Notes: generated from the sequence alone by a model not told the origin. A DNA stretch of 64,000 nucleotides from Streptomyces sp. SAI-135 (GCF_029893805.1 NZ_JARXYP010000002.1:8680001-8744000); one strand, 5' to 3'; shown: positions 25,425-34,654, counted from the first letter of the stretch. Program-made: numbers and translations.

Positions 25425-26786
25425 TCACAGCTCCTGGGTGACGGTGCGGAACAGTTCCGTGGGACTGACACCGGTGACGACGTGGTTGAGGGTGAACCGG
25501 TAGAGGGGGCCCCGGTCCGTCTCGGGCGGGGAGTACGGGTAGGCGAGGGTGGAGACCAGCCCGTCGTATTCCGGGATGGGCAGGTGGCTGCTCGCGTGCG
25601 CGACGAAGGTGGCGACCGCGTGGGCGGTCGCCTGGTCGGGGGCCGTCACCGTGATGAGGACACCCAGTTCGCGGGGTTGCAGCGACTCCGGTTCCGCGGC
25701 GGCCAGTACGGCCCCGTCGCCGTAGAGGCGGAAGTCGATGTCGACGTCGTCGGGGTCCACCGCGCCGCCGAACACGTCGAGGATCTTGTCCGCGAAGTAC
25801 TTCTGGGCGAAGGGGAGCAGGTCGGGCAGACGCCGGATGACCACCTGGTCGCGCACCCCTCCGACGATGACGGTCTGATAGCCGACGAGTTGGGCTCCTT
25901 CGAGCTTGTTGGTGTAGCCGTCCGCGGGGACGAAGCGCGCTCCGCGCGCCCGGACGGTGCGTTCGTCGACCGCCTCATAGGTGGCGTCGCTGGTGTCGAG
26001 GACGCCCGACGGCTCCGCGACGCGATACGGATCGGCGTTCTCGTACAGCGTGTGGGCGGCTACGGAGCGCGGGGTGAGGCGGCTGCCTTCGGCGAGCGTG
26101 GTGACGTCGAAGTGGTCGTCCCGCAGGTGCACGAGGAGGCCGTTGGCGGAGGGGGGTATGGCGCAGGCGGCGCCGCACTCGATGGTCTTGGCCATGTGCC
26201 AGGTCAGACCGGGATCGGCGCCGAGCATGCGGGGGAGTGCGGCGAAGAGCGCGGTGTCGCTGGCGCGGCCGGCCAGGACGACGTCGCAGCCGGCCGCCAG
26301 GGCCTCCTGGATGGGCTCGACCCCCATCATGGCCACGGTGTGACTACTGGTGAACAGCTCCCGGTCGATCTCGGGGGCGTGCGGCAGCGGTCGGAGCCGG
26401 CCGGCGTCGTAGAGGTGCTGGAGACGTTCGGCCGGCTGGTCGGAGTAGATCAGCGCCAGTTTGAAGTGCAGGCCCTGCGCCGCGGCGATGTCGCGGACGA
26501 GGGCGGCCACGCGGTCGACGCCGGTGTCACGGCCGCTGGTGCCGCAGGACCCGATGATCAGCGGCACACCCAGCTCGTCGCGGGCGGTGAGCAGCAGGCG
26601 CAGGTCGCGGGCGACGGCCTGGTCGGAGAGCTTGGGGGTGCCCGAGCCGAGTGCGGACGGCCCCGAGTCGGTCGACCCGGCGTCACAGGCGATGACGTGC
26701 GGGCGGGCCTCGACACCGCGTTGGAAGGCGGCGGCGTCGAAGCCGGCGCCGAGTGCTCCGGTGGGAGCGAGGATGCGCAGTTCCAT
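25425..26786 (-). other. Separate AtuA (DUF1446) gene candidate within the fused frame
   Basis: If the fused frame is not real, the AtuA gene would start at ATG 26786 and encode 453 residues, the normal family length. AAGGA occurs 11 bases upstream, a rather long spacing for a ribosome binding site. In the second cluster at 43157 the AtuA gene is free-standing, which favours a separate gene. Confidence 0.5.
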
Positions 26787-28154
26787 GGGGGTCCGTGTCC
26801 TTCGTGAGGGGTGGTCGGTCAGGGGGGCGGAAGGAGCGATGCGGCGCGCCAGGCGGGTGAAGACGGCGAACGTGACCGTGGCGAACACCGCGCCGTTCAG
26901 GAGCATGAAGCGCCATCCGGTCGCGTCGACGGTGAGGCCGAGCAGGGCGGGGCCGAGCGCCGCGCCGGTGGACGAGGCGACGGTGTACAGGCCGGTGTAG
27001 GTGCCCAGGACGTGTCTGCTGGGGGCGAGATTCCACAACGCGACAAGGGCGTTGACGGCGAAGGCCGCGTAACCCACGGAGGCGATCACCATCGAGACGA
27101 CCGTGCCCGGGACCGTGGGGACGCCGAATCCGATGAGCAGACCGACGACGAACACGCCGACGCCGTAGCGCATGGCGCGCACCTGGCCCAGCCGGGAGGA
27201 GGCGTAGGCGAGCGGGACGACGCAGACCAGGAAGGCGACGGCGCCGGGGAGCGCGAGCCCGCCGGCCGAGCCGCGGGACAGGCTCAGTGCCTCGGTGCCG
27301 TACGGCGTCAGCAGCGTGCGCAGGGCGGACCACATACCGGCGAAGCAGAAGATGCCGAGCATGAGCAGGGCCCGGGCGCGGGACGGGTCGCGCACCATGT
27401 CCCGGATGACGGCCCAGGGGGAGGCGAAGTCGTCGGACGGCGGTTCGACGAGCGGGTGGGGTTCGCCGGTGGAAGCCGGATCGGTGTGGGACAGCGCGAC
27501 GGCGTGGTGCCGACGGCCCAGGAAGAACCAGGACGTGGTGAGGATCAGCAGCATGAGGACGGGCGGGATCGCGAACGCCAGGGTGATGCTGCGGTCGACG
27601 ACGAGCAGGCTGATCAGGGACGAGACGACGATCGTGAGACTGACGCCGGCCTTCACGAAGCCCTGGGCCCTGCCTCGGTGGGAGGGGGCTACGTAGTCGG
27701 AGACCAGGGTCTCCGTGATGCCCTTGAACGCGTTGGCCATCGCCGCGAAGCCGATGACGCACAGCAGGAGCAAGGGCAGACTGTGCGTCCAGGGGATGAG
27801 GGCGAAGGGTACCGAGGCCAGGGCGGCTCCGGTCAGGACGATCGCCCATCGGCCCTTTCCGGCGCGCGCGCGACGGTCGGACAGGAATCCCGTCCAGGGC
27901 TGGATCAGGATCCCGAGCACGTTGTCCATACCCATGATCAAGCCGACCAGACCGGCCGAGGCGATGTAGTGCCGCAGCTCGGAGGGAACCTGCGCGTCGT
28001 AGAAGTTCCACACCGATTCCTGGGCGAAGACGGCCAGGGTCACCCACAGGACCGTCGTGGCGCTCATCCGCCGCGAGGCGACCGGCTTCTCCTGGGCCGG
28101 TGGGCCGGCGGGGGTGTCCTCAAGCGGCTCGGGCTGAGGTGCGACGTTGGGCAT
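25425..28154 (-). CDS. MFS transporter and AtuA (DUF1446) protein in one reading frame
   Basis: One open frame of 909 codons joins two proteins. Residues 1-456 form a 12-helix MFS importer of the type at 40790 (FAQESVWNFYDAQVP, LIMGMDNVLGILIQPW). Residues 457-909 form an AtuA/DUF1446 protein (MELRILAPTGALGAGFD, DAGSTDSGPSALG, GSCGTSGRDTG, GRASDTALFAALPRM). No stop separates them. The MFS domain ends with a run of six C in the coding sense (26822-26827, ccccccctg context), where one C less would give TGA, so the fusion may be recent or a sequencing slip. The ATG at 28154 follows AAAGGAG; the ATG at 28178 lacks a good site. An FCD-GntR regulator lies upstream. AtuA proteins occur in terpenoid and other organic-acid catabolism. 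Confidence 0.85.
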   Translation of the reverse strand: MPNVAPQPEPLEDTPAGPPAQEKPVASRRMSATTVLWVTLAVFAQESVWNFYDAQVPSELRHYIASAGLVGLIMGMDNVLGILIQPWTGFLSDRRARAGKGRWAIVLTGAALASVPFALIPWTHSLPLLLLCVIGFAAMANAFKGITETLVSDYVAPSHRGRAQGFVKAGVSLTIVVSSLISLLVVDRSITLAFAIPPVLMLLILTTSWFFLGRRHHAVALSHTDPASTGEPHPLVEPPSDDFASPWAVIRDMVRDPSRARALLMLGIFCFAGMWSALRTLLTPYGTEALSLSRGSAGGLALPGAVAFLVCVVPLAYASSRLGQVRAMRYGVGVFVVGLLIGFGVPTVPGTVVSMVIASVGYAAFAVNALVALWNLAPSRHVLGTYTGLYTVASSTGAALGPALLGLTVDATGWRFMLLNGAVFATVTFAVFTRLARRIAPSAPLTDHPSRRTRTPMELRILAPTGALGAGFDAAAFQRGVEARPHVIACDAGSTDSGPSALGSGTPKLSDQAVARDLRLLLTARDELGVPLIIGSCGTSGRDTGVDRVAALVRDIAAAQGLHFKLALIYSDQPAERLQHLYDAGRLRPLPHAPEIDRELFTSSHTVAMMGVEPIQEALAAGCDVVLAGRASDTALFAALPRMLGADPGLTWHMAKTIECGAACAIPPSANGLLVHLRDDHFDVTTLAEGSRLTPRSVAAHTLYENADPYRVAEPSGVLDTSDATYEAVDERTVRARGARFVPADGYTNKLEGAQLVGYQTVIVGGVRDQVVIRRLPDLLPFAQKYFADKILDVFGGAVDPDDVDIDFRLYGDGAVLAAAEPESLQPRELGVLITVTAPDQATAHAVATFVAHASSHLPIPEYDGLVSTLAYPYSPPETDRGPLYRFTLNHVVTGVSPTELFRTVTQEL

Positions 28155-28169
28155 GGCGGCTCCTTTGCC

Positions 28170-28185
28170 ATATGCCATAGCATAT
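28170..28185. promoter_or_regulatory. Candidate FCD-GntR operator 1
   Basis: ATATGC-CATA-GCATAT is a perfect six-base dyad 16 bases upstream of the MFS-AtuA start. On the minus strand it contains ATGCTATGGC, close to the motifs at 28266 and 29056. Confidence 0.5.
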
Positions 28186-28260
28186 TCGTTCTGCGTTCAC
28201 CTGCCCTCGGGGCCGCCGATGCGGCGCGCAGTGCAGGGTGATGGCCTCTCCAAGTCAATG

Positions 28261-28275
28261 GCTATTTGCTATAGC
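28261..28275. promoter_or_regulatory. Candidate FCD-GntR operator 2
   Basis: GCTATTTGCTATAGC carries the core TTGCTATAGC and the dyad GCTAT-N5-ATAGC. It lies about 107 bases upstream of the MFS-AtuA gene and close behind the GntR stop. Confidence 0.5.
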
Positions 28276-28321
28276 TCAAGCGAGGCGGATGACCACTCCG
28301 GTGACTTTCGGTTTCGATTTC

Positions 28322-29041
28322 TCAGTGGGAGAAACGCGCCGTGAGCAGGGAGGAGCTCGAAGACCGACCGTGCGCGGTCATCAGCTCTTCCGCCCGCCTG
28401 CCGTCTCCGGCGTTGATCGCGTCGTAGATGGCGCGGTGCTGGTGGTAGCGCGCATCCACGGCGCTGCGCCGTTCGTCGCTGACCTCGGACAAGACGCTGT
28501 TGCGTCGTTCGTCCGGGCCGAAGGCGTCGACCATGTGCAGCATCTGCAGCAACGTCGCGTTCCCGCCGGCCTGGTCCACCAGGCTGTGGAACCGCCGCAT
28601 GCAGTGCAGGATCTCCTCGATCAGCTTCCGCTCCTCCTCGCTGCCGGAAGCAACTACGGCCGCCTGGCCGCGCAGGCGGTCCGCCTCGTCCAGGGCGGCA
28701 CGCATCTGTCCACGCTGCTCCGCGGTCGACTTCTCCGCGGCCAGACGTGCGGCCAGAGCGCGAAGCGTGTCCCCGATCATGGAGAACTCCCGCAGCTCCT
28801 CGTCCGCGTACTTCGCGATGCGTACGGAACGCGGGCCGGTCCGCTCCACCAGCCGGTCCTGCTCCAGGCGGCGCAACGCCTCGCGCACCGGCGTCGCGCT
28901 GATGTCGAGGGACTCGGCCAGCCCCCTCTCGGTCACCTTCTGGCCCCGTTCGAGGACGCCCGAGACGATCGCCTCACGGATCGCCTTGTACGCCTGGTCG
29001 CCCAGGGTCGCGGAGATCGTGAGCTGCGGAAGCTGTGCCAT
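28322..29041 (-). CDS. FCD-type GntR transcriptional regulator
   Basis: A 239-residue regulator. The winged-helix domain is at about 10-75 (QAYKAIREAIVSGVLERG, LAESLDISATPVREALRRLE) and the FCD effector domain follows, with metal-ligand-like histidines in CMRRFHSLVDQAGGN and RYHQHRAIYDAINAGD. FCD-GntR proteins usually sense organic acids. The ATG at 29041 was chosen because the family begins with MAQLPQLTIS-type N-termini; upstream in-frame residues are non-homologous. The TTGCTACAGC motif lies just upstream, so autoregulation and control of the module-1 genes are likely. Confidence 0.87.
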   Translation of the reverse strand: MAQLPQLTISATLGDQAYKAIREAIVSGVLERGQKVTERGLAESLDISATPVREALRRLEQDRLVERTGPRSVRIAKYADEELREFSMIGDTLRALAARLAAEKSTAEQRGQMRAALDEADRLRGQAAVVASGSEEERKLIEEILHCMRRFHSLVDQAGGNATLLQMLHMVDAFGPDERRNSVLSEVSDERRSAVDARYHQHRAIYDAINAGDGRRAEELMTAHGRSSSSSLLTARFSH

Positions 29042-29051
29042 GAGCAGTACG

Positions 29052-29065
29052 GTATTTGCTACAGC
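29052..29065. promoter_or_regulatory. Candidate FCD-GntR operator 3 (autoregulatory)
   Basis: GTATTTGCTACAGC differs by two bases from CTATTTGCTATAGC at 28262-28275. It lies 11-24 bases upstream of the GntR start codon. Confidence 0.5.
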
Positions 29066-29288
29066 AGAATTGTCAACCACTTGCGGGTGAGTGAGTTCCG
29101 ACCGAGTCCTGACGACGGAGACGGAGGCCGCCCCGGGCAACCGTCAAGGAACGCTCAGCTTCACGGCGGGCCGACCGTCAAGTGCCGTGTGAACCATGGG
29201 TCGGGTCATCCCGGAAACCGGTCAGGGCCTCGGCCCCCGTGCCGGACGGGCGGTGACGGCAGGGCCGTCGAACCGAGAAGAAGGACCC

Positions 29289-29969
29289 TTGAACAAGGTG
29301 ATCGTCGCAGGCGGGCCGTCTCTGGTCCGGGCCGCGCTGACCAGGGTGATCGATGCGAGCGGCACCCTGAGGGTGGCCGGCGCCGCCGCTCGCACCGAGG
29401 ACCTCGAGAACCTGCTCGCCGTCGGCGTCGACGCGGACGTCGTCCTGCTCGACCGCTGCATCCACGCCGGGCGCCCGAGTGGCTTCACGACCCTGATCAC
29501 CGAGGTCTGTGCCGCGGCCCGAACCGTCGTGTTCGGCGCTCCCAGCGCTCAGGAGGTCGATGCCCAGGTGCGTGCCGGCGCCACGGGTGTCCTCGGTGCG
29601 GATGTCAGCGCCTCCCAACTCGTCGCCGCGCTGGAAACCGTGTGCCGGGGCGGGCTCGTCGTCGCCCTGGGGACGGCCCCGGCCGTCAACAGGGCGCAAG
29701 CGCGGGTCACGCCCGGACTCACCGGGGATCTCTCCGTCCGGGAACGCGAGATCCTCACCATGCTGTCGAGCGGTCAGGACAGCGCCTCCATAGCCCACGA
29801 CCTCGGCCTCAGCCCCCTCACCGTGAAAACCCACATCACGCACATGCTCAGCAAGCTGGGAATCCGCCGACGCGGACACCTGATCGCCTTCGCCTACGAG
29901 AGCGGGCTGATCGTGCCGGGCGTGACACCGACCAGTTCCCTCACGACCCGGCTGCACGCGACCCCGTAG
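29289..29969 (+). CDS. Orphan LuxR/NarL-type response regulator, atypical receiver
   Basis: A 226-residue regulator starting at TTG 29289 after AGAAGAAGGA. The receiver-like domain (about 1-120) keeps Asp in VVLLDRC but has VIVAGGPSL where the acidic pair should be, so Mg-dependent phosphorylation is doubtful. The C-terminal LuxR HTH (about 150-215) is complete: LSVREREILTMLSSGQDSAS, then LSPLTVKTHI and HMLSKLGIRRRGH. No sensor kinase is next to it. It probably works independently of phosphate, like other atypical regulators. Its targets are unknown. Confidence 0.83.
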   Translation: MNKVIVAGGPSLVRAALTRVIDASGTLRVAGAAARTEDLENLLAVGVDADVVLLDRCIHAGRPSGFTTLITEVCAAARTVVFGAPSAQEVDAQVRAGATGVLGADVSASQLVAALETVCRGGLVVALGTAPAVNRAQARVTPGLTGDLSVREREILTMLSSGQDSASIAHDLGLSPLTVKTHITHMLSKLGIRRRGHLIAFAYESGLIVPGVTPTSSLTTRLHATP

Positions 29970-30059
29970 TCCTGGAGGTGACACCGCATCAGGCCCCTGC
30001 TCGCCCGCGGGTGTCTTACCTACGCCTCACGCGCGCCCTGGAGTGCCGTGGGCGGATCA

Positions 30060-31475
30060 TCACGGGCGACGGCCGCGCGGGAGCCGGATGGTGACAGTGG
30101 TTCCGACTCCGACCTCCGAGTGCACGTCCACCTGTCCCCGGTGGGCGTGCACGATGGCTTCCACGATGGCAAGGCCGAGACCGGAACCGCCGTAGGCGCG
30201 GCTGCGGCTGGCCTCGGCGCGCCAGAAACGCTCGAAGACGCGGGGCAGGTCCTCGGCCGAGATTCCGGGGCCGTTGTCGACGACACTCAGTTCCACGGTC
30301 TCCCGGCTCAGGGCGACCTCGACGCGTACGGAGGTCCGGGCCGGAGTGTGCTGGACGGCGTTGCCGACGAGATTGCGCAGGACCTGTTGCAGCCGGGCGG
30401 CGTCGCCGACGACGGGGGCGGGCGGCGCGGGCGCCATGGCGATGTCGCGCTGGGGGTAGATGATCTGCGCGTCCTCGATGACGCCGGCGGCCAGGACGGT
30501 GAGGTCCACGTCGTCCTGTTCGACGGGACGGCCGGCGTCCAGGCGGGCGAGCAGCGCGAGATCCTCCACGAGCAGGCGCATCCGGCCCACTTCGTTCTCG
30601 ATGTGTTCGAGCGCGGTTTCCAGGCCAGGACCGGACAGGCCGCCCTGGCGGTGCAGGTCGAGCCAGCCGGAGATGGTGGACAGGGGAGTGCGCAGTTCGT
30701 GGGAGGTGTCGGCGGCCAGCGAGCGCACGGTCGCCTCCGCGCGGGCCTGCGCGTCGAAAGCCCGGTTGACCGCCTTGGCCAGCAGGTCGGCTTCGCTGCC
30801 GTTGCGGTGGGTGGGCAGCCGTTCGGTCAGGGAGCCCGCGGCGATGGTGTCGGCGCTGCGGGCCATGCGGGCGAGCGGGCGCATGCCGAGCCGGAGAACG
30901 ACGGCGGACAGCCCCAGCAGCACCAATAACGCGACCCCGATCAAAGCCAGTTGCCGTCTGATGAGCGCGTCGGTGGTGGTGTCGTCGACGGAGGTGTCGA
31001 TGGTGAGGATGACGGCCGCCGGTGCCACTGTGCCCTTCGTGGGCCCGCGGTCGATGCTCAGTCCGGGGCTGGGGATGCGTACGGCGCTGAGGTCGCCGCC
31101 CTCCACGGTGACCACGCTGCCTGTCGGCGCCGTCGCGCTGGAGTCGGCCACCTCCTCGGCGGCCCAGGAGGCGGAGCCGGTGCTCAGCAGGACCGTGTTG
31201 TCCTCGTCGACGGCCACCGTGCCCAGGGGGGAACCGAGAAGTGCGCCGAGCTGATCGGCGTCGGCGGTCTGCGGTCCCTGAGCGATGACCCGCGCCAGAC
31301 GCGCGGCGTTGGCCTTGAGGGTGTCCTGGTTGCGCCTGTCCAGGAAGTCCTCCAGGAGAAGGGCGCTGATGACGGCGCTGGCCACCAGGCCGACGACGAG
31401 GAGGATCGCCAGGCCGGCGAGCAGGCGCAGGCGGACGCTGGAGGAGGCCCAGGGAAGACGGCCGCGGAGTCTCAC
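30060..31475 (-). CDS. OmpR-class sensor histidine kinase
   Basis: A 471-residue membrane sensor with two helices (about 15-40 and 178-200), an extracytoplasmic domain between them, HAMP (about 200-250, RLGMRPLARMARSADTIAAG), a DHp with His259 in DTSHELRTPL and a HATPase domain (NLVGNAVQHT, DNGPGIS, GGSGLGLAI). The GTG at 31475 overlaps the response-regulator stop by four bases (GTGA). It ends the operon MMPL exporter, regulator, kinase. Confidence 0.9.
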   Translation of the reverse strand: MRLRGRLPWASSSVRLRLLAGLAILLVVGLVASAVISALLLEDFLDRRNQDTLKANAARLARVIAQGPQTADADQLGALLGSPLGTVAVDEDNTVLLSTGSASWAAEEVADSSATAPTGSVVTVEGGDLSAVRIPSPGLSIDRGPTKGTVAPAAVILTIDTSVDDTTTDALIRRQLALIGVALLVLLGLSAVVLRLGMRPLARMARSADTIAAGSLTERLPTHRNGSEADLLAKAVNRAFDAQARAEATVRSLAADTSHELRTPLSTISGWLDLHRQGGLSGPGLETALEHIENEVGRMRLLVEDLALLARLDAGRPVEQDDVDLTVLAAGVIEDAQIIYPQRDIAMAPAPPAPVVGDAARLQQVLRNLVGNAVQHTPARTSVRVEVALSRETVELSVVDNGPGISAEDLPRVFERFWRAEASRSRAYGGSGLGLAIVEAIVHAHRGQVDVHSEVGVGTTVTIRLPRGRRP

Positions 31476-32188
31476 GTGTCGTCCTGCTTTCGGAGGGTGT
31501 AGCCGACGCCGCGGACGGTGCGCAGCAGCGGCGTACGGCCATGGTCGATCTTGCGTCGGAGGTTGGAGACGAAACGCTCGACGACCACGGAGTCCCCGCC
31601 GAAGTCGTACTGCCACACGGCCTCGAGGATCTGGGCGCGGGAGAGGACCTGTCCCTGGTGACTGAGCAGGTAGTGCAGCAGTCGGTACTCGGTGGGGGAG
31701 AGTTCGACGAGCCGGCCGCCCCGGCGGACTTCGTGACGGAGGTCGTCGAGCGTGAGGTCGTCGCAGGACAGGCGGCCCTCCTCGGCGGGGGTTCCGCCCC
31801 GGGCGCGACGCAGCAGGGCCTGCAGGCGTGCGCCGACTTCGACGACGCTGAAGGGTTTGGTGACGTAGTCGTCGCCGCCCAGACGCAGTCCCCGTACGCG
31901 GTCCTCGACGGCGTCGCGTGCGGTGAGGAAGAGGACGGGGACGTCGATGGCGCGGGAGCGCAGGAGCTGGAGGATCTCGAAGCCGTCGGCGCCGGGGAGC
32001 ATCACGTCGAGGACGATGACGTCCGGGGGGCGGCGGGCGACCTGGTCGAGGGCCTCGCTCAGGTCGCCCGCCGTTTCCACGTCGAATCCGGCGAACTGCA
32101 GTGCCGAGATCAGCAGGCTCCTGATGCCGGGGTCGTCGTCGACGACGAGGACGCGGTCGGCGGTGGCCGGCGTGTTGACGGCGTTCAT
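31472..32188 (-). CDS. OmpR-family response regulator
   Basis: A 238-residue regulator with a full receiver (VLVVDDD near 13-19, phospho-acceptor Asp61 in VLDVMLPGADG, LFLTARD, KPF) and a winged-helix effector (LSPTEYRLLHYLLSHQG, ILEAVWQYDFGGDSVVVERF, LRTVRGVGYTL). The ATG at 32188 follows GGAG at good spacing, preferred over 32281, which would lie eight bases beyond the MMPL stop. It is partner to the 31475 kinase and lies downstream of the MMPL exporter, which it probably regulates. Confidence 0.92.
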   Translation of the reverse strand: MNAVNTPATADRVLVVDDDPGIRSLLISALQFAGFDVETAGDLSEALDQVARRPPDVIVLDVMLPGADGFEILQLLRSRAIDVPVLFLTARDAVEDRVRGLRLGGDDYVTKPFSVVEVGARLQALLRRARGGTPAEEGRLSCDDLTLDDLRHEVRRGGRLVELSPTEYRLLHYLLSHQGQVLSRAQILEAVWQYDFGGDSVVVERFVSNLRRKIDHGRTPLLRTVRGVGYTLRKQDDT

Positions 32189-32288
32189 GTGTGCTCCTGC
32201 TGGCGGCAGCGGAAGACCGAGGTCTGCCGCTGCCGCCGGTGGGGCCGACTCCGGTGTCCCGGTGGCGGCGCTGCTGGTCATGGTGTGG

Positions 32289-34544
32289 TCACGGGTGTGC
32301 GGGGGCGGATTCCTCGGCGGGTGCGTGTGGGGCCGCCGACTGAGGGGCGTGGAAGTTCTCGCCCTCGACGTCGAGATGGGGCAGCACTCGGTCGAGGCGT
32401 CGTGGCAGCCACCAGGCCCGGTCCCCGAGGAGTGCCAGGATCGCCGGCACGAGGGTCATGCGGACCAGGAAGGCGTCGACCATGACTCCGAAGGCCAGGG
32501 CGAAGGCGATCGGCATGATGTCCGCGTCGTGGGAGAACAGGAAGCTGACGAACACCGAGATCATGATGAGCGCCGCAGAAGTTACCACACGGGCGGAGTT
32601 GCGGGCTCCGTTGAGGATGGCGGTGCGGGCGTGGTGGTGGCGGTTGTAGTCCTCGCGCATGGCGGAGACGAGGAAGACCTCGTAGTCCATGGCCAGCCCG
32701 AAGAGCACGGACATCACGACGATGGGCACGAAGCTGGCCACCGGGCCCTCGCTGGGTACGCCCAGCGCTCCGGCCAGCCAGCCCCACTGGAAGACCGCGA
32801 CGGTGGCTCCGAAGGCGGCGCCCACGGACAGCAGGAACCCGATGGTCGCCTTGACCGGGATGGCGATCGACCGGAAGGCGATCGTCAGCAGGAGCAGGGA
32901 GAGGCCGACGACGACGATCACGAACGGCACGAGCGCGCCGCTGAGCTTGTCGGAGACGTCGATGCTGACCGCGGTCATACCGGTGACGGCCACGTAGGAG
33001 CCGCTGGACTGTGCCAGTGGCTGCATCTGGGTGCGCAGCCGGGCCACGAGGTTGCTGGTCTCTTCGGACCGCGGTCCGGTCTCGGGGGTGATCTGGATCC
33101 GTGCCGCGGTGTGGTTTTGGGCCAGGTCGACACCGCTGACGTCCGCGATCCCGTCGACCTTGCGCAACGAGTCCTCGACGGCGGTGGCCGTGGAGCGGAC
33201 GGTGGCCGGGTCGTCGTTCTCGACGAGTACGACGAGGGGACCGTTGGCGCCGGGACCGAACGCGTCGCCGAGCACGTCGTAGGCCTGGCGACTGGAACTG
33301 CTTGTGTCGCCGGAGCCTTCGTCGGTGAGGGCCAGCTTCAGCTCCATGCCGGGGACGGCCAGGGCGATCAGCATGGCGGTTCCCAGGATGAGGTTGCGTA
33401 CGGGGTGGCGCAGCACGCCCTCGGTCCAGCGCACGCCCATCGTGGCTGTCCGGCCGCTGTGCGCCGCCGGACTCATGGCGCGCCTACGGCCCATCAGGGG
33501 CAGGAACCGGCGGCGCCGGACCGCGGACCGGGGGGCCCGGGGTGTGAGCCGGTGGCCGGCCATCGCCATCAGGGCGGGCAGCAGGGTCAGGGCGGTGAGC
33601 ACGGCGACCGCGACCGCTCCGGCCGAGGCCAGTCCCATCGAGGTGAGCATCGGCACGCCGGCCACCGACAGACCGGCGAGCGCGATGAGGACGGTGGCTC
33701 CGGCGAACACGACGGCGCTGCCCGCGGTGGCGGTGGCCCTGGCGATGGACTCCTTGACCGGCATACCGGCACTCAGTTGGGCGCGATGGCGGGAGACGAT
33801 GAAGAGCGCGTAGTCGATACCGACGGCAAGGCCCAGCATGATCGCCAGGGTGGGCGCGTTGTCGGAGACGTCGAAGACCGTCGCCAGACCCATCATCGCG
33901 GCCACCGTCGCGACGATTCCGAGAACCGCGGTGAGCAGGGGCAGACCGGCGGCCAGGAGCGACCCGAACGTGATCACCAGGATGACCAGGGCCACGCCCA
34001 GACCGAGCAGTTCACCGGGCCCCACGGGCGGGTGCGAGGTCTCGTAGGGCTCACCGCCGTAGATGGTCCGCAGTCCTGCCCGCTCCGCCGACATCCCGGC
34101 GGCCCTCACCGCGTCCAGCGTGCCCTCCGGCACGTCGTCGGCCTCCTTGGTGGCGAACGTGACCTCGGCCACCGCGGTGCGCCCGTCCCTGGAGACGGCG
34201 TCGTCCCGCGCCGGGTCACTGACCTCGCTCACCCCCGGGACTCGGCCCGTGGCCTCCAGCGTGGCCTTGAGGGAGTCCCGCAGATCCGGCTCGGTCACCT
34301 TGTGGCCGGCCGGCGCCTGGAACACGATCTGTGCCGACTGCGCGTCCGGCTCGGGGAAGTGCTGTTCCATCTTCGTCAGCGCCGTCTGGGCCGGAGAGCC
34401 GGGAATGGAGCTGCTGTCGGCGAAGGAACCGGCGAAGGAGACCCCCAGACCGACCACCGCGACGAGGCCCAGGAGCCACCCGATCAACATCGTGCGCCAA
34501 CGGCGAGCGCCGAAGGCGCCCAGCCGGTACAAGAGCGTAGCCAT
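32289..34544 (-). CDS. MMPL-family lipid/drug exporter
   Basis: A 751-residue RND-type MMPL transporter with two repeats of the fold. The N-terminal helix is followed by an extracytoplasmic domain (about 35-185) and helices, then PALMAMAGHRL and a central polar loop, then the second half (about 380-751) with MDYEVFLVSAMRE near residue 610 and GVMVDAFLVRMTLVPA, which are the MMPL motifs; the first half has the matching GIDYALFIVSRHR. The ATG at 34544 follows GAGGGAA. The C-terminal tail is His- and Pro-rich. A two-component system follows directly. Lipid or antibiotic export is the family expectation. Confidence 0.9.
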   Translation of the reverse strand: MATLLYRLGAFGARRWRTMLIGWLLGLVAVVGLGVSFAGSFADSSSIPGSPAQTALTKMEQHFPEPDAQSAQIVFQAPAGHKVTEPDLRDSLKATLEATGRVPGVSEVSDPARDDAVSRDGRTAVAEVTFATKEADDVPEGTLDAVRAAGMSAERAGLRTIYGGEPYETSHPPVGPGELLGLGVALVILVITFGSLLAAGLPLLTAVLGIVATVAAMMGLATVFDVSDNAPTLAIMLGLAVGIDYALFIVSRHRAQLSAGMPVKESIARATATAGSAVVFAGATVLIALAGLSVAGVPMLTSMGLASAGAVAVAVLTALTLLPALMAMAGHRLTPRAPRSAVRRRRFLPLMGRRRAMSPAAHSGRTATMGVRWTEGVLRHPVRNLILGTAMLIALAVPGMELKLALTDEGSGDTSSSSRQAYDVLGDAFGPGANGPLVVLVENDDPATVRSTATAVEDSLRKVDGIADVSGVDLAQNHTAARIQITPETGPRSEETSNLVARLRTQMQPLAQSSGSYVAVTGMTAVSIDVSDKLSGALVPFVIVVVGLSLLLLTIAFRSIAIPVKATIGFLLSVGAAFGATVAVFQWGWLAGALGVPSEGPVASFVPIVVMSVLFGLAMDYEVFLVSAMREDYNRHHHARTAILNGARNSARVVTSAALIMISVFVSFLFSHDADIMPIAFALAFGVMVDAFLVRMTLVPAILALLGDRAWWLPRRLDRVLPHLDVEGENFHAPQSAAPHAPAEESAPAHP

Positions 34545-34654
34545 CAAGGATTCCCTCACTGTGCGGAAGACGACCCGCCACATCCTTCTGAGGGGACTTG
34601 ACGGCCGCCGCACGCGGAACTTGAGGGTTTTCTGACGGTTCGGCTCCGGTGCCG

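Noticed and set aside
25233..28241. Long plus-strand frames opposite the AtuA/MFS genes
   Set aside because: They are low-complexity Gly/Arg/Val-rich antisense frames; the minus strand holds clear protein families.
31923..34601. An 892-codon plus-strand frame opposite the MMPL gene
   Set aside because: It is the antisense shadow of a GC-rich gene with strong third-position bias and has no recognisable domain.
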